Source: Paucimonas sp.
Lineage (GTDB): Bacteria; Pseudomonadota; Gammaproteobacteria; Pseudomonadales; Pseudomonadaceae
DNA length: 64,000 bases
Assembly: GCA_031253995.1 (NCBI GenBank)
Contig: JAIRVG010000052.1
Span: 124,001-188,000, forward strand
Direction of reading: 5' to 3'
Below the pieces are notes generated by a model that made no database searches, was not told the DNA's origin, and saw only the letters and a list, made by a program, of their open reading frames with translations. This document shows positions 17,919-26,505 of the stretch, one piece after another. The position numbers and the translations under genes were made by a program. Within the stretch, counting starts at the first letter, position 1; each line of letters begins with the position of its first letter.

Positions 17919-18683
17919 ATGCCGTTCAGTGCCGACGTCCTGAGTGTTTTGGCACGAGAAGTCTCTCCCGATCTGCGCTTCACTGCCTTGCACGACCTGA
18001 TCGTGCAACTGGGGTTTGATTTCTTCGGATTCTCCTGCTGGACCAGCTTCGACTCGCGGCCGATGCTCTGGAGCTCGTGGCCCGACGGCTGGAGCCAGCG
18101 CTACAAAGCGTGCAACTACAGCAAAGCCGACCCGCGCATCGAGCACTGTCGTCGTTCGATACTGCCGCTGTTCTGGGACGAAAGCTGTTTCCATGCCGCA
18201 CCCTGCATCTGGCAGGACGCCCAGTCGTTCGGCTTGTGTCACGGCTGGTCGCAGGGCTCGCATTCGGAAGGTGTGTTCAGCATCCTGGACGTGGCCCGTC
18301 GTGAGGGACCGATCTGCAACGAGGAGTGGTACGAGAAGGCGGGGCAGGTCCTGCTTTTGTGCAACCTGATCCACATGCAGCAGGTCGACGAACTGCAGCG
18401 CAAGATCGACAACCTGCACCTGACCTGTCGCGAGATCGAAGTGCTGCGCTGGTCGGCCATCGGCAAGACCGCCGAGGAGGTGGCCGACATCCTTCACCTG
18501 TCGGAGTCGACGGTGAACTTCCATGCGCGCAACACCATCGTCAAGCTCGGCGTGCAAAACAAGGTGGCGGCCATTGCCAGGGCTGCCCAGTTGGGCCTGT
18601 TCTCCACCCGGGAAGCCAGAGCCAGCGACGAACCCAGTGAGTACAGCAGGCGCCTGGGTGACTGGGCACTGGCCGCTGGCTAG
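17919..18683 (+). CDS. LuxR-type quorum-sensing regulator (solo)
   Basis: A 254-residue protein with an N-terminal autoinducer-binding domain and a C-terminal LuxR HTH (LTCREIEVLRWSAIGKTAEEVADILHLSESTVNFHARNTIVKLGVQNKVAAIARA). The invariant AHL-pocket residues of the TraR/LasR family are at the correct spacing: Trp58, Tyr62, Asp71, Pro72 and Trp86, plus a Gly in the SQGSHSEGVFSIL strand. Binding of an acyl-homoserine lactone or close analogue is therefore plausible. No luxI synthase gene occurs in the window, making this a solo receptor. AGAGG lies just upstream of the ATG. It is divergent from the PucR gene and is followed after about 216 bases by a chemoreceptor gene. Confidence 0.88.
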   Translation: MPFSADVLSVLAREVSPDLRFTALHDLIVQLGFDFFGFSCWTSFDSRPMLWSSWPDGWSQRYKACNYSKADPRIEHCRRSILPLFWDESCFHAAPCIWQDAQSFGLCHGWSQGSHSEGVFSILDVARREGPICNEEWYEKAGQVLLLCNLIHMQQVDELQRKIDNLHLTCREIEVLRWSAIGKTAEEVADILHLSESTVNFHARNTIVKLGVQNKVAAIARAAQLGLFSTREARASDEPSEYSRRLGDWALAAG

Positions 18684-18899
18684 CTCTAACTCGTTGTTTT
18701 TGCACCGTTTTGATGAGTCGGGCGGCTATCTTGCCCCTGATTGGGGCGATTGTTCGATGGGGAAGACGCGACAGGTTCGTGTTTATCACCAGGACAATGG
18801 CAGAAAGCCAGTTTCACCGGCAAATTCGTTAGCTAGCTTTGCTCTTGGCCTGTTAGTTGCCTCTCCTGAAACATTGCAATGTCGCCATTGGAGAGGTCT

Positions 18900-21059
18900 A
18901 TGTCGCTATCAAGCAACTCCATGCAGTTGTCGGGTGAAGAACGGCGGTGGCTGCCCTGGTTCGGCAAGACCGGAAAACTCGCCATGGGCTGGGCCTGCCG
19001 GGTCAACCGCTCAGCCTATCCGGTCATCGAGCAAACCTTCGAGGCCATCGCCGAAACCCGGGTCAAGCTGCTCAACAACTGGGCCCAGGAACAGTGGGAG
19101 CACCTCGCCGAACTTGCCCAGGGCCTGGGTGACCTCAGTGCCATCGACGGCCAGGCATTGCAGGAAAAACTGCAACAGGCCGAGGACTTTTCCGAACTGT
19201 TCGTCGTCGACGCCAGCGGCAGGTTGCTGGCCTCGACCTGGGGCCGACAGGACCCGCGCAGCATCGATCCGGCGGCGCTCGCCGAAGGGCTGAAGGCACC
19301 CTTTCTCCATGGCCCTTACCGCGACCCCCTGACCCTGGCCATCGGGCCCTCGTCGTCGCGTTTCCATGACGAAGTGACGCTGATGTTCTATCAACCGCTG
19401 AAGGTGGCGGGCAAGACGCTCGGCTGCCTGTGCGGGCGAGTGCCCAATGACGTACTCGGCGACCTGATCCAGCGCGAGGCCGGGCATATCTTCGCCGAGT
19501 CCGGGGACAACTACCTGTTCATGGTCCAGTCGCGCTTCGACCGCAACCTTCAGCCTGGCGTGGCGCTGTCGCGCTCGCGCTTCGAGGACGGCACCTTCAG
19601 CCATGGCGAGAACCTCAAGAGCGGCGTGCACACGCCCTGGAAAACCGTGCAGGTGCAGCGTCATACCGAGCTGGAACTGCGTTTCACCGACCCCGCCACC
19701 CAGCAACTGCACCCTGGCGTGCGGGAAACCATCCGCAACGGCTCGAACCTGTTCGTCACCTACCCGGGCTATTCCGACTACCGCCATATCCCGGTGGTGG
19801 GCAAGGGCGTGACCTTCCAGTTGCCAGGCTCGCCGGACCGCTGGGGCATGATGTGCGAGGCCGACCTGGAAGAGGTCTACCGCCGGCGCTCCCTCAGCTA
19901 CGGCCTGATGAAGCCGTACCTGGCCACCATGCTCGCCCTGTTCGCCAGCAACTATGCGGTGCAGCACTACAGCGGCCTGGCCCAGCACCTGATCGACCTG
20001 TGCGAGGTCGCCAGCCTGCTGGTGGCCGCCGTGGTCTTCAGTACGCTCGGTCCGAAGCGCCTCGCGGCGCGCCTCAACGAACTGACCGGGGTGATCCGCA
20101 CCATCGCCGAAGGCGAGGGCAACCTGCGCCAGCGCCTCGATACCTCGCGCATGGCCAATGACGAAACCGGCGACATGGGCCGCTGGATCAACAGCTTCAT
20201 CGACCACCTGGACTCGGTGGTGGGGCAGGTGGTCAAGGCCAGCCACAGCGTCGGCAGCACCAACCAGATGATGATCGGGCGCAGCCGCGAGGCCAGCAGC
20301 ACCTCCATGGAAGTGGCCGATGCCGTGCACCGCATGATGGTCATCGTCGAAGAACAACTGGGCGAGATCCAGCAGGCGTCTGCCGGTGCAGAACAGATGA
20401 AGCAGGCCATGGACGAGGTGGTCGAGCGTGCCCGCGAGCAGTTCCTCACGGTGCAGCAGGGCACCCAGTCCATCCGCGACGTGGTCGAGCGCTCCGCTTC
20501 CAGCGTGCAGCGGCTGGACAGCCGCATGGTCGAGATCGGCAAGATCAGCCACCTGATCAGCGACATCACCAACCAGACCAACCTGCTGGCGCTCAACGCC
20601 GCCATCGAAGCGGCGCGGGCGGGGGAGCATGGTCGTGGCTTCGCCGTGGTTGCCGACGAAGTCCGCAGCCTGGCGGCGCGAACGTCCAGCGCCGCCGAAG
20701 AAATCCGCCTCACCGTGGAAAGCCTGCAAGGCGAGACGCGCGAGGCGGTCGGCTTCATGGAGAATGGCGTGAACAATGTCGACCAGAGCCTCGGCCTTGC
20801 CGAACAGGCGTCGTCGGAGAACGTGCAACTGCACCAGGCCGTGGAAAACATGTTCGACATCATCCAGCAGCTCAACCAGCGCAGCCTGGACTACGGGCGG
20901 ACCATCAAGGAAGTGGACCAGTCCTCGCTGGAAATGCACCAGACCGTCAACGTACTTCACGCCAGCGCGGAAACCGTGCGGCTCAATGCCAACAAACTGC
21001 AGAAACTGGTGGGCCTGTTCGAAGTCACCCGCACCGGCGGACAACGCGAGGCCGCCTGA
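18900..21059 (+). CDS. Methyl-accepting chemotaxis protein with N-terminal soluble sensor before the membrane pair
   Basis: A 719-residue chemoreceptor. There is no signal or membrane segment at the N-terminus: residues 1-335 form a soluble sensor with Cache/PAS-like stretches ([48 protein letters not shown]). Then come two closely spaced hydrophobic segments (about 340-357 and 364-383), a HAMP-like linker and the MA signalling domain. The hairpin tip ([34 protein letters not shown]) is intact. This order would place the sensor in the cytoplasm, unlike classical periplasmic-sensing receptors. GGAGAGG directly before the ATG at 18900 fixes the start. There is no CheR-docking pentapeptide at the C-terminus. 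Confidence 0.88.
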   Translation: MSLSSNSMQLSGEERRWLPWFGKTGKLAMGWACRVNRSAYPVIEQTFEAIAETRVKLLNNWAQEQWEHLAELAQGLGDLSAIDGQALQEKLQQAEDFSELFVVDASGRLLASTWGRQDPRSIDPAALAEGLKAPFLHGPYRDPLTLAIGPSSSRFHDEVTLMFYQPLKVAGKTLGCLCGRVPNDVLGDLIQREAGHIFAESGDNYLFMVQSRFDRNLQPGVALSRSRFEDGTFSHGENLKSGVHTPWKTVQVQRHTELELRFTDPATQQLHPGVRETIRNGSNLFVTYPGYSDYRHIPVVGKGVTFQLPGSPDRWGMMCEADLEEVYRRRSLSYGLMKPYLATMLALFASNYAVQHYSGLAQHLIDLCEVASLLVAAVVFSTLGPKRLAARLNELTGVIRTIAEGEGNLRQRLDTSRMANDETGDMGRWINSFIDHLDSVVGQVVKASHSVGSTNQMMIGRSREASSTSMEVADAVHRMMVIVEEQLGEIQQASAGAEQMKQAMDEVVERAREQFLTVQQGTQSIRDVVERSASSVQRLDSRMVEIGKISHLISDITNQTNLLALNAAIEAARAGEHGRGFAVVADEVRSLAARTSSAAEEIRLTVESLQGETREAVGFMENGVNNVDQSLGLAEQASSENVQLHQAVENMFDIIQQLNQRSLDYGRTIKEVDQSSLEMHQTVNVLHASAETVRLNANKLQKLVGLFEVTRTGGQREAA

Positions 21060-21251
21060 AGAAAACCCGCGGGGCAGGGCGGTCGCGCAGTGCGAACCGT
21101 CCCTGTCACCGGGCAGAAACTTTTTTTAAATCAGGGGGTTGCCAGCATGGGTGAATGCACGCATAATGGCGTCCATCGAAAGCGACAAGAAATAAAAATC
21201 TCAACGTTTTCAAAGAGTTAGGTAAATCGAAGATTGCCGAAACTCATCAGA

Positions 21252-21325
21252 GGCCGAGTAGCAAAGTGGTTATGCTCCGGATTGCAAATCCGTCTACGCC
21301 GGTTCGATTCCGACCTCGGCCTCCA
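21252..21325 (+). tRNA. tRNA-Cys (GCA)
   Basis: A cloverleaf can be drawn. Acceptor GGCCGAG pairs with CTCGGCC, followed by T and an encoded CCA. The anticodon stem-loop is CCGGA-TTGCAAA-TCCG with anticodon GCA. The T-loop is GGTTCGATTCC. Confidence 0.95.
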
Positions 21326-21332
21326 TATTCAA

Positions 21333-21364
21333 AACCCCGTAGATCAAGGTCTACGGGGTTTTTC
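21333..21364 (+). terminator. Terminator downstream of tRNA-Cys
   Basis: AACCCCGTAGA pairs perfectly with TCTACGGGGTT (11 bp) and is followed by TTTTC, starting eight bases after the tRNA. Confidence 0.88.
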
Positions 21365-21395
21365 GTTTGGGCGGAAATAATAACGGAGGACCAAG

Positions 21396-21572
21396 GTGAG
21401 AGGCCTGGAAAAATTCGTATCGCTGCGCTTCGTGGTCCTGATCCTGTTCATCGCCCTGGGCGCAGCCCTGCATGAAGCAGGCAAGGTCGGGTTCTGGGGC
21501 ATGCTCATCATCATGATGTTGCCCAATATCGCATTCGCGCTGCTCCGGGCGCGAAAGCCGCCGGTTAGCTGA
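21396..21572 (+). CDS. 58-residue two-span membrane protein
   Basis: A short gene beginning with GTG, preceded at good distance by CGGAGGA, and ending in TGA at 21570-21572. The product starts VRGLEKFVSLRF and has two hydrophobic stretches, FVVLILFIALGAALH and VGFWGMLIIMMLPNIAFALL, joined by a short EAGKVG turn and ending in a basic tail (RARKPPVS). That is a small inner-membrane hairpin protein. GC and codon choice are normal for the chromosome. It starts just after the tRNA-Cys terminator and therefore has its own promoter or reads through. The function is unknown. Confidence 0.7.
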   Translation: MRGLEKFVSLRFVVLILFIALGAALHEAGKVGFWGMLIIMMLPNIAFALLRARKPPVS

Positions 21573-21815
21573 TGGGCTATCGAGACTTCAGGGGCATAAA
21601 ATGCTCTTTCGAAGAGCAATCAATCTGATTGAGTGGAAGTTGGTATAAAACCGAAATTTCCAATTAACAGTGAAGATTTTCCGGCATTGATGAAAACAAA
21701 TTTAATTCCGCCAGCCTTTTGATGAAATCTCTACCACTTCACATTTGACAGATTGTACCCACTGCTTTTCGTGACTAAGGTTTGTGCACCAATCAACTTT
21801 GCAGGAAGCAAAGCC

Positions 21816-22346
21816 ATGGGCCAGGCACGGCAACGCAAGCGGTTGGCGCAGCAGTTCGAAAAGCTGGATCGGGAATGGTTGTTGTCCCTGTCCGCCGAAG
21901 ATCGTTTCATCGTCGATACGGCCACCCGCATCCATCAAGGCATTGTCATGGAAGGCGGCATGTGGGGTGGTTGCTATCACTTGTCGTTTTTCCTCAAGCG
22001 CTACCTCAAGAAAGAACGCGACATCGACGTCGATGTGGTCATCGGCTGGGTCGGCGAGGACTCGTGGGGTGGTGTGGCGTCCCATGGCTGGGTGGAAGCC
22101 GGGGGGCGCAAGATCGACATGTCGTTGAGCCGCACCGAAAACACGAACATCCTGCCCACGGGCAGTTTCATCGTGCTCGACCGGGCCCTGCTCAAGGGGA
22201 TGGCGGACTACCGCTACTACCGCGAGATACCCGAGCACGCCAAGGAAACCATGATCCAGATGGCCTTGCAGCCGGGAACCGCAGCAGAGTCGAAACATGC
22301 CCATGCCAGGCATCGGCAGATGCTGGGGATGGTCGAGGATGACTAG
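21816..22346 (+). CDS. Hypothetical protein with a possible papain/transglutaminase-like Cys-His-Asp arrangement
   Basis: A 176-residue soluble protein. A basic N-terminus (MGQARQRKRLAQQFEKL) leads into GGMWGGCYHLSFFLKRYLKK, later SHGWVEAGGRKIDMSLSRT. A Cys at the start of a helix, a His on a strand and an Asp on the following strand, in that order and at this spacing, are what a papain-like or transglutaminase-like fold would show, but I cannot verify the fold. The ATG at 21816 has AGGA upstream. It ends in TAG; the same frame continues for 27 more sense codons that look coding (see the next entry). Orphan with no clear operon partners. Confidence 0.6.
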   Translation: MGQARQRKRLAQQFEKLDREWLLSLSAEDRFIVDTATRIHQGIVMEGGMWGGCYHLSFFLKRYLKKERDIDVDVVIGWVGEDSWGGVASHGWVEAGGRKIDMSLSRTENTNILPTGSFIVLDRALLKGMADYRYYREIPEHAKETMIQMALQPGTAAESKHAHARHRQMLGMVEDD

Positions 22347-22430
22347 GCGATCGATACCTACCTGAAGACTGTCCCCGGTGGCCTTGACTACCCCACGCTG
22401 GCACGGCTGGCAGGCTTGCCTGTGGCCTGA
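22347..22430 (+). pseudogene. Possible C-terminal extension cut off by an in-frame amber codon
   Basis: Directly after the TAG of the preceding gene the same frame reads AIDTYLKTVPGGLDYPTLAR and continues LAGLPVA before TGA at 22428-22430. The composition is normal protein-like with typical codon use. Either a recent nonsense mutation removed the last 28 residues, or the amber is read through at some level, or the similarity to coding sequence is chance. Confidence 0.35.
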
Positions 22431-22631
22431 CTCGCTTCCGTTTGCACCCGAAGAAAGGGCTGCTGCTCCGCCCTTTTCGAAGACATGGCCCTGTGCTACT
22501 GAACTTTCCCGACCTTCGTCCCTCTACCCGTAATCATTGCTGACCCGACGCAGCGGCGTATTACGTCCAGGCATGCGCCTTTTGCAAGGCCGTTCCCGTC
22601 ACGCTGAACACCCATCCGTAGAGAACGACAC

Positions 22632-24773
22632 ATGACCGAATGGCTCCAGGCGGGCGGAGAAATGGCCGAGCGCATCCGCCGCTACGACTGGGCTTCGACA
22701 GCCCTGGGGCCCATCGCGGACTGGCCGGAGGTGCTCAGGACCACGGTGTCCCTGTGCCTGGATTCCAGCTTTCCCCAGGCAGTGATGTGGGGCGAGGAAC
22801 TGGTCACGCTGCATAACGACGCCTTCGCGCCGATCCTCGGCAGCAAGCCGTCGGCATTGGGTGTTCCCTTCGGCGAGGTATGGCAGGAGGCCTGGGACGA
22901 GATCCGTCCCATCGCCGAGCAGGCGCTGGCCGGCAAGGCGACCTATATCGAGCACTTCCCCTTGGTGATCCAGCGCCGTGGTGCGCCGGAGCAAGCCTGG
23001 TTCACCTTCTGCTACAGCCCGATCCGTGACGGCAGCGGCCGGGTGGTGGGCATGCTGGACACGGTGACGGAAACCACCGAGACCGTGCTGGCCAACCGCA
23101 AGCTGGGTTTTCTCGATGCGCTGTCCAGGGCCACGGCCAGCGTTACCGATCCGGAGGCGGTGATGGCCATCACCACGCGCTTGCTGGGTGAGCACCTGCA
23201 ATTGTCGAACTGCGCCTACGCCGACATGGATGCCGACCAGAACGGGTTCACGGTACAGGGCGAATGGGCTGCGCCCCATGCCGTGCACCTGCCGCGTCGG
23301 CACAGGCTGAGTGACTTCGGTGCTGCCGTTGCAGCCCGGCTGCATGCTGGCCAGCCCTTGCAGGTGAATGACCTGGATGGACTGGAACCTGCCGCCGCTG
23401 CCACCTTCCAGGCCTTGGGCATCACGGCGACGCTGTGCATGCCGCTGGTCAAGGACGGGCGCCTGACCGCGCTGATGGCAGTGCATGACCAAACGCCACG
23501 CCCCTGGTCCGACTACGAGCAGGCGTTGGTCTGCGACGTGACCCAGCGCTGTTGGGCGCACATCGAGCGCGCCCGCGCCGAGCTCAAGGTGCGTGAGTTG
23601 AAGGCTTGCCTGGAAGAGCGTGTGGAGTTGATGGTCGCGCAGTACAAGGCCGAGGTCATCGAGCATCATGAAACGCGCAAGATGGAGACCATCGGCCAGC
23701 TCAGCGGCGGTATCGCCCATGACTTCAACAACCTGCTGACGCCGATCATGGGCACCCTGGACCTGATTCGCCGGCGTCTGCAGGATCCACGCTCGCAGGC
23801 GCTGGTGGATGGCGCCCTGCATGCCGCCGAGCGGGCGCGGGTGCTGGTCGGACGCTTGCTGACCTTCGCCCGGCGCCAGCACCTCAATCCCCAGGCGGTA
23901 AGGCTGGATGCGCTGGTCAGTGGCATGCAGGAACTGGTGGCGCGCTCGCTGGGACCGCGAATCAGGATCGAGACCCATATTTCGCCGCAATTGCCGGCCT
24001 TGATGGTCGACCCGCACCAGCTGGAACTGGCGATTCTCAACCTGGCGGTCAACGCTCGGGACGCCATGCAGGAAGGCGGGCGCCTGGACATCAGCGCCAA
24101 GCTCACCGACATCCCCAGCGGCCTGGTCAAGGGGCTGATTGCCGGGCGCTATGTCTGCCTGATGGTCACCGACAACGGTTGCGGCATGGACGAAAGCACC
24201 CTGAAGCACTGCATGGACCCGTTCTTCTCCACCAAAGGCGTGGGGCAGGGCACCGGGCTCGGGCTATCCACCGTGCAAGGCCTGGCGATGCAGTCGGGGG
24301 GTGCGATCAGCATTGCTTCGCAAGAGGGCAAGGGGACCCAGGTGAGCATCTGGCTGCCCATTACCGAAGCGCCGGTGGTGGAGGACGAGGCCTGTGTGGA
24401 CCTGCGCATCTCCAGCCGTCCCCTGCAGTTGTTGTTGGTGGACGATGACGAGATGGCGCGCAATACCACCGCGATGCAGCTGCACGAACTGGGCTATCGC
24501 ATCGCCGAAGCGGGCTCTGCGGCTGCGGCGATGCGGCTGATTGTCGATGGTCTGGTGGTCGACGCACTGATCACCGACCAGATCATGCCGGGCAAGGCGG
24601 GTATCGAGCTGGCGCGGGAACTGCGTGGGCTGTTGCCCCAGCTGCCGGTGTTGATCATCACTGGTTACTCCGCGTTGACGCCGGCGCAGTTGCAGGGATT
24701 CGGCGTGCTGGCCAAGCCGTTTCGCCGGGCGGAGCTGGGGGCGGCGCTGGCGCGGGTGCTGGAGGCGAGTTAG
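22632..24773 (+). CDS. Hybrid sensor histidine kinase/response regulator (PAS-GAF-HK-REC)
   Basis: A 713-residue cytoplasmic sensor without membrane segments. Order: an N-terminal PAS-like domain with the WASTALGPIADWPEVLRTTV opening seen in many soluble hybrid kinases, a GAF domain (about 160-310), a coiled linker, a HisKA domain with H-box His363 (GGIAHDFNNLLTPIMG), a HATPase domain (NLAVNARDAMQEGG; DNGCGMD; GTGLGLSTVQG), and a C-terminal receiver with phospho-acceptor Asp649 (ALITDQIMPGKAG) and Lys in LAKPFRR. The HDFNNLL H-box places it in the same kinase subfamily as the one at 26969. The ligand of the GAF domain is unknown. Confidence 0.92.
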   Translation: MTEWLQAGGEMAERIRRYDWASTALGPIADWPEVLRTTVSLCLDSSFPQAVMWGEELVTLHNDAFAPILGSKPSALGVPFGEVWQEAWDEIRPIAEQALAGKATYIEHFPLVIQRRGAPEQAWFTFCYSPIRDGSGRVVGMLDTVTETTETVLANRKLGFLDALSRATASVTDPEAVMAITTRLLGEHLQLSNCAYADMDADQNGFTVQGEWAAPHAVHLPRRHRLSDFGAAVAARLHAGQPLQVNDLDGLEPAAAATFQALGITATLCMPLVKDGRLTALMAVHDQTPRPWSDYEQALVCDVTQRCWAHIERARAELKVRELKACLEERVELMVAQYKAEVIEHHETRKMETIGQLSGGIAHDFNNLLTPIMGTLDLIRRRLQDPRSQALVDGALHAAERARVLVGRLLTFARRQHLNPQAVRLDALVSGMQELVARSLGPRIRIETHISPQLPALMVDPHQLELAILNLAVNARDAMQEGGRLDISAKLTDIPSGLVKGLIAGRYVCLMVTDNGCGMDESTLKHCMDPFFSTKGVGQGTGLGLSTVQGLAMQSGGAISIASQEGKGTQVSIWLPITEAPVVEDEACVDLRISSRPLQLLLVDDDEMARNTTAMQLHELGYRIAEAGSAAAAMRLIVDGLVVDALITDQIMPGKAGIELARELRGLLPQLPVLIITGYSALTPAQLQGFGVLAKPFRRAELGAALARVLEAS

Positions 24774-24823
24774 GGCAACGTCACCTCCCAAGCCGTCCCT
24801 GCCAAAGCCCCGCTTCCCGCATC

Positions 24824-25228
24824 TCAACGATGCCGATGGCGCCGCTTGTGCTTGTGTTTCCCTGAGCTGCGATTGTCATCCGCCAGATGGTTGCCCACCG
24901 CACCACCTGCAGCACCGCCAAGGCCTGCGCCGATCATCGAGCCGGTCGAGCCGCCCATCTTGCCACCCAGGAACGAACCACCCGCCGAACCCAGGCCACC
25001 GCCGATCGCCGCTTCGGTGCGGTTGCCTTTCTTCGCGGCCACCGCACTGCCGGCAGCCCCGCCAAGACCGGCGCCGATCGTTGCGCCAGTGCTGCCGCCA
25101 ATCTGCTGGCCGACGACGTTGCCCAGCACGCCACCGAGACCGCCGCCAATGGCAGCGGTGCCGTCACCGGCCAGGGCGGCCTGGGACATCAGAAAACCTA
25201 GAGCGAGGGTAGGCAGTGAAAGACGCAT
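24824..25228 (-). CDS. Glycine-zipper outer-membrane-type protein with His/Lys/Arg tail
   Basis: A 134-residue exported protein. Signal peptide MRLSLPTLALGFLMSQAALA is followed by repeating GGGLGG/GAGLGGAAG glycine-zipper helices (GGVLGNVVGQQIGG; ATIGAGLGGAAGSAV; SMIGAGLGGAAGGAV), as in SlyB/Rcp-type or YMGG proteins that insert in membranes. The C-terminus is extremely basic and His-rich (KHKHKRRHRHR). The ATG at 25228 was chosen because it begins the signal peptide and has GAGG upstream. It lies directly downstream of the His-rich lipoprotein gene and is probably cotranscribed. Confidence 0.8.
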   Translation of the reverse strand: MRLSLPTLALGFLMSQAALAGDGTAAIGGGLGGVLGNVVGQQIGGSTGATIGAGLGGAAGSAVAAKKGNRTEAAIGGGLGSAGGSFLGGKMGGSTGSMIGAGLGGAAGGAVGNHLADDNRSSGKHKHKRRHRHR

Positions 25229-25280
25229 GGGAGAAACCTCAGGGCAGGGGAGCAATCAGTGGGTCAGGAAAAAGGGGTAA

Positions 25281-25490
25281 TCAGTCATCGTCACGGTAGC
25301 GGCGATCGTCGCGACGGTAGTCGTAGCGATCGTCATGGCGACGGCGGTCGTCATCGTGCCAGCGGCGTTGGTCGCGATCGCGCCAGCCGCCGTCGTCACG
25401 GCCATGGTGGTGATGGTGATGGGCGCAGCCGGCCGAGAGCAGGATCGCGGCAAGCAGGGAAAACTGGGTCAGGCGGGTCAGCACGGTCAT
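25281..25490 (-). CDS. Small lipoprotein with a natural hexahistidine and an Arg/Asp-rich tail
   Basis: A 69-residue lipoprotein. Signal MTVLTRLTQFSLLAAILLSAGC ends in the lipobox LSAGC. The mature protein begins Cys-Ala followed by six consecutive histidines, then a low-complexity stretch of Arg, Asp, Trp, Tyr and His repeats (RDDG, RRWHDDD, RRDDRRYRDDD). No globular domain is apparent; the His run suggests binding of metal ions and the charged tail could contact envelope polymers. Same strand as the glycine-zipper gene, 52 bases upstream of it. Confidence 0.75.
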   Translation of the reverse strand: MTVLTRLTQFSLLAAILLSAGCAHHHHHHGRDDGGWRDRDQRRWHDDDRRRHDDRYDYRRDDRRYRDDD

Positions 25491-25586
25491 TTCCTTTAAC
25501 CGCCGCAGGGCGGTAGATCGATGGCGCAGCTATGACCGTGATTTTTGCGATTTGTTGCAAAGGCGCCGCCAAGTGATTGGCAGATA

Positions 25587-25614
25587 TGAAAAAAGCGCCT
25601 CGATGGGCGCTTTT
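25587..25614 (-). terminator. Terminator of tRNA-Leu
   Basis: AAAAGCGCC and GGGCGCTTTT flank a 5-base loop. On the minus strand the hairpin is followed by a T-run, just past the 3' end of the tRNA-Leu gene. Confidence 0.85.
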
Positions 25615-25621
25615 CGGAGAT

Positions 25622-25706
25622 TGGTGCGAGTGGCGGGACTCGAACCCGCAAGGCTTGCGCCGACAGATTTTAAGTCTGCTGTGTATACCAATTCCACCAC
25701 ACTCGC
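25622..25706 (-). tRNA. tRNA-Leu (TAA)
   Basis: An 85-nt class-II tRNA with encoded CCA. On the minus strand, acceptor GCGAGTG pairs with CACTCGC; the anticodon loop CTTAAAA has anticodon TAA. The long variable arm is TGTCGGCGCAAGCCTTG and the T-loop GGGTTCGAGTCCC. Confidence 0.95.
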
Positions 25707-25791
25707 AGCTTGCTTGAGATTCAGGAAGCCTCTCTAAGCAAGCGGGCTTTATAACTCATCGTTATATTCCCGTCAATGGTCAGGCGCCGGC

Positions 25792-26496
25792 TCAGCGCGC
25801 CATGTAGCGCTGCACCCAGCGCCGCGGGATCAGCAACGAGGCCACGCCCAGCAGCGCGGCGAGGATGCTGCTGAAGATCAGCGCGGCAAACCCCAGGCGG
25901 TGTTCCAGCCAGCCGCCCAGCACCGCGCCGAGCAGCATGCCGCTCCAGGGCACCAGTTGCATGCGCCAGCCGCTGCGGCGCTCGCCCATCAGCCAGCGCC
26001 CGAGGCCGCGTCCGAAGCGCGAGAGGGCGCCGGTGACGTAGGTCAGGCCGATGGGCAGGCCGTTCACTTCCTCGACCGCTGCGTTGAGCATGCCCATGGC
26101 CAGGATGGCGGCAAGCAGGGCCAGCAGTTCGAGGTAGTCGCCGCAGAACGCGGCGGCCATCAGCAGCAGCGCGGTGAGGGCCAATAGCGGCCAGGCGCGC
26201 TTGCGGCTGGAGCGGGCGATCATCACGCCGAGGGCGTTGCCGATGACGAAGGTGACCACCAGCAAGGCCAGGCGCAGCACCAGCGAGAACTTGCCCTCGC
26301 TGACCGCCACCGCCAGGCGCGTGGTGTTGCCGCTCATGAAGGAAACGAAATCGCCGCTGGCGAGAAAACCGATGGCATCGGTCATGCCCGCCAGCACCGA
26401 GAGGCCGCCGACGAAGAACAGCCCGACCCGCCCGCGTTGTCGATACAGGCGCAGGGCCTGCGGCCTGCGGAGGGCTCCAGGATGTTCGGGGAGCAT
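25792..26496 (-). CDS. DUF1275 (YoaK-like) membrane protein
   Basis: A 234-residue integral membrane protein with about six hydrophobic segments. The DUF1275 marks are visible: the start of the first span (GLFFVGGLSVLAGMTDAIGFL), the FVSFMSGNTTRLA loop, and later GLPIGLTYVTGALSRFGRG. Members are predicted inner-membrane transport-like proteins of unknown substrate. It begins nine bases after a small gene on the same strand, so the two are probably one transcript. The ribosome site for the ATG at 26496 is weak. Confidence 0.85.
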   Translation of the reverse strand: MLPEHPGALRRPQALRLYRQRGRVGLFFVGGLSVLAGMTDAIGFLASGDFVSFMSGNTTRLAVAVSEGKFSLVLRLALLVVTFVIGNALGVMIARSSRKRAWPLLALTALLLMAAAFCGDYLELLALLAAILAMGMLNAAVEEVNGLPIGLTYVTGALSRFGRGLGRWLMGERRSGWRMQLVPWSGMLLGAVLGGWLEHRLGFAALIFSSILAALLGVASLLIPRRWVQRYMAR

Positions 26497-26505
26497 GCTG
26501 GCGGC

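Noticed and set aside
17652..18557. Upstream extension of the PucR gene to 18557
   Set aside because: The added ~300 residues are antisense to the LuxR gene, and the conserved PucR N-terminus starts exactly at the ATG at 17651.
21074..21128. Possible terminator after the chemoreceptor gene
   Set aside because: An imperfect stem (AGGGCGGT.../...ACCGTCCCT) is present but the seven T lie 17 bases beyond it, so it does not form a proper intrinsic terminator.
22454..22480. Possible terminator AAAGGGC...GCCCTTT after the papain-like orphan
   Set aside because: Only a 7-bp stem with a 9-base loop and four T; too weak to list as a feature.
21252..25706. Genomic island bounded by tRNA-Cys and tRNA-Leu
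   Set aside because: No integrase, no direct repeat of a tRNA 3' end and normal base composition between them.
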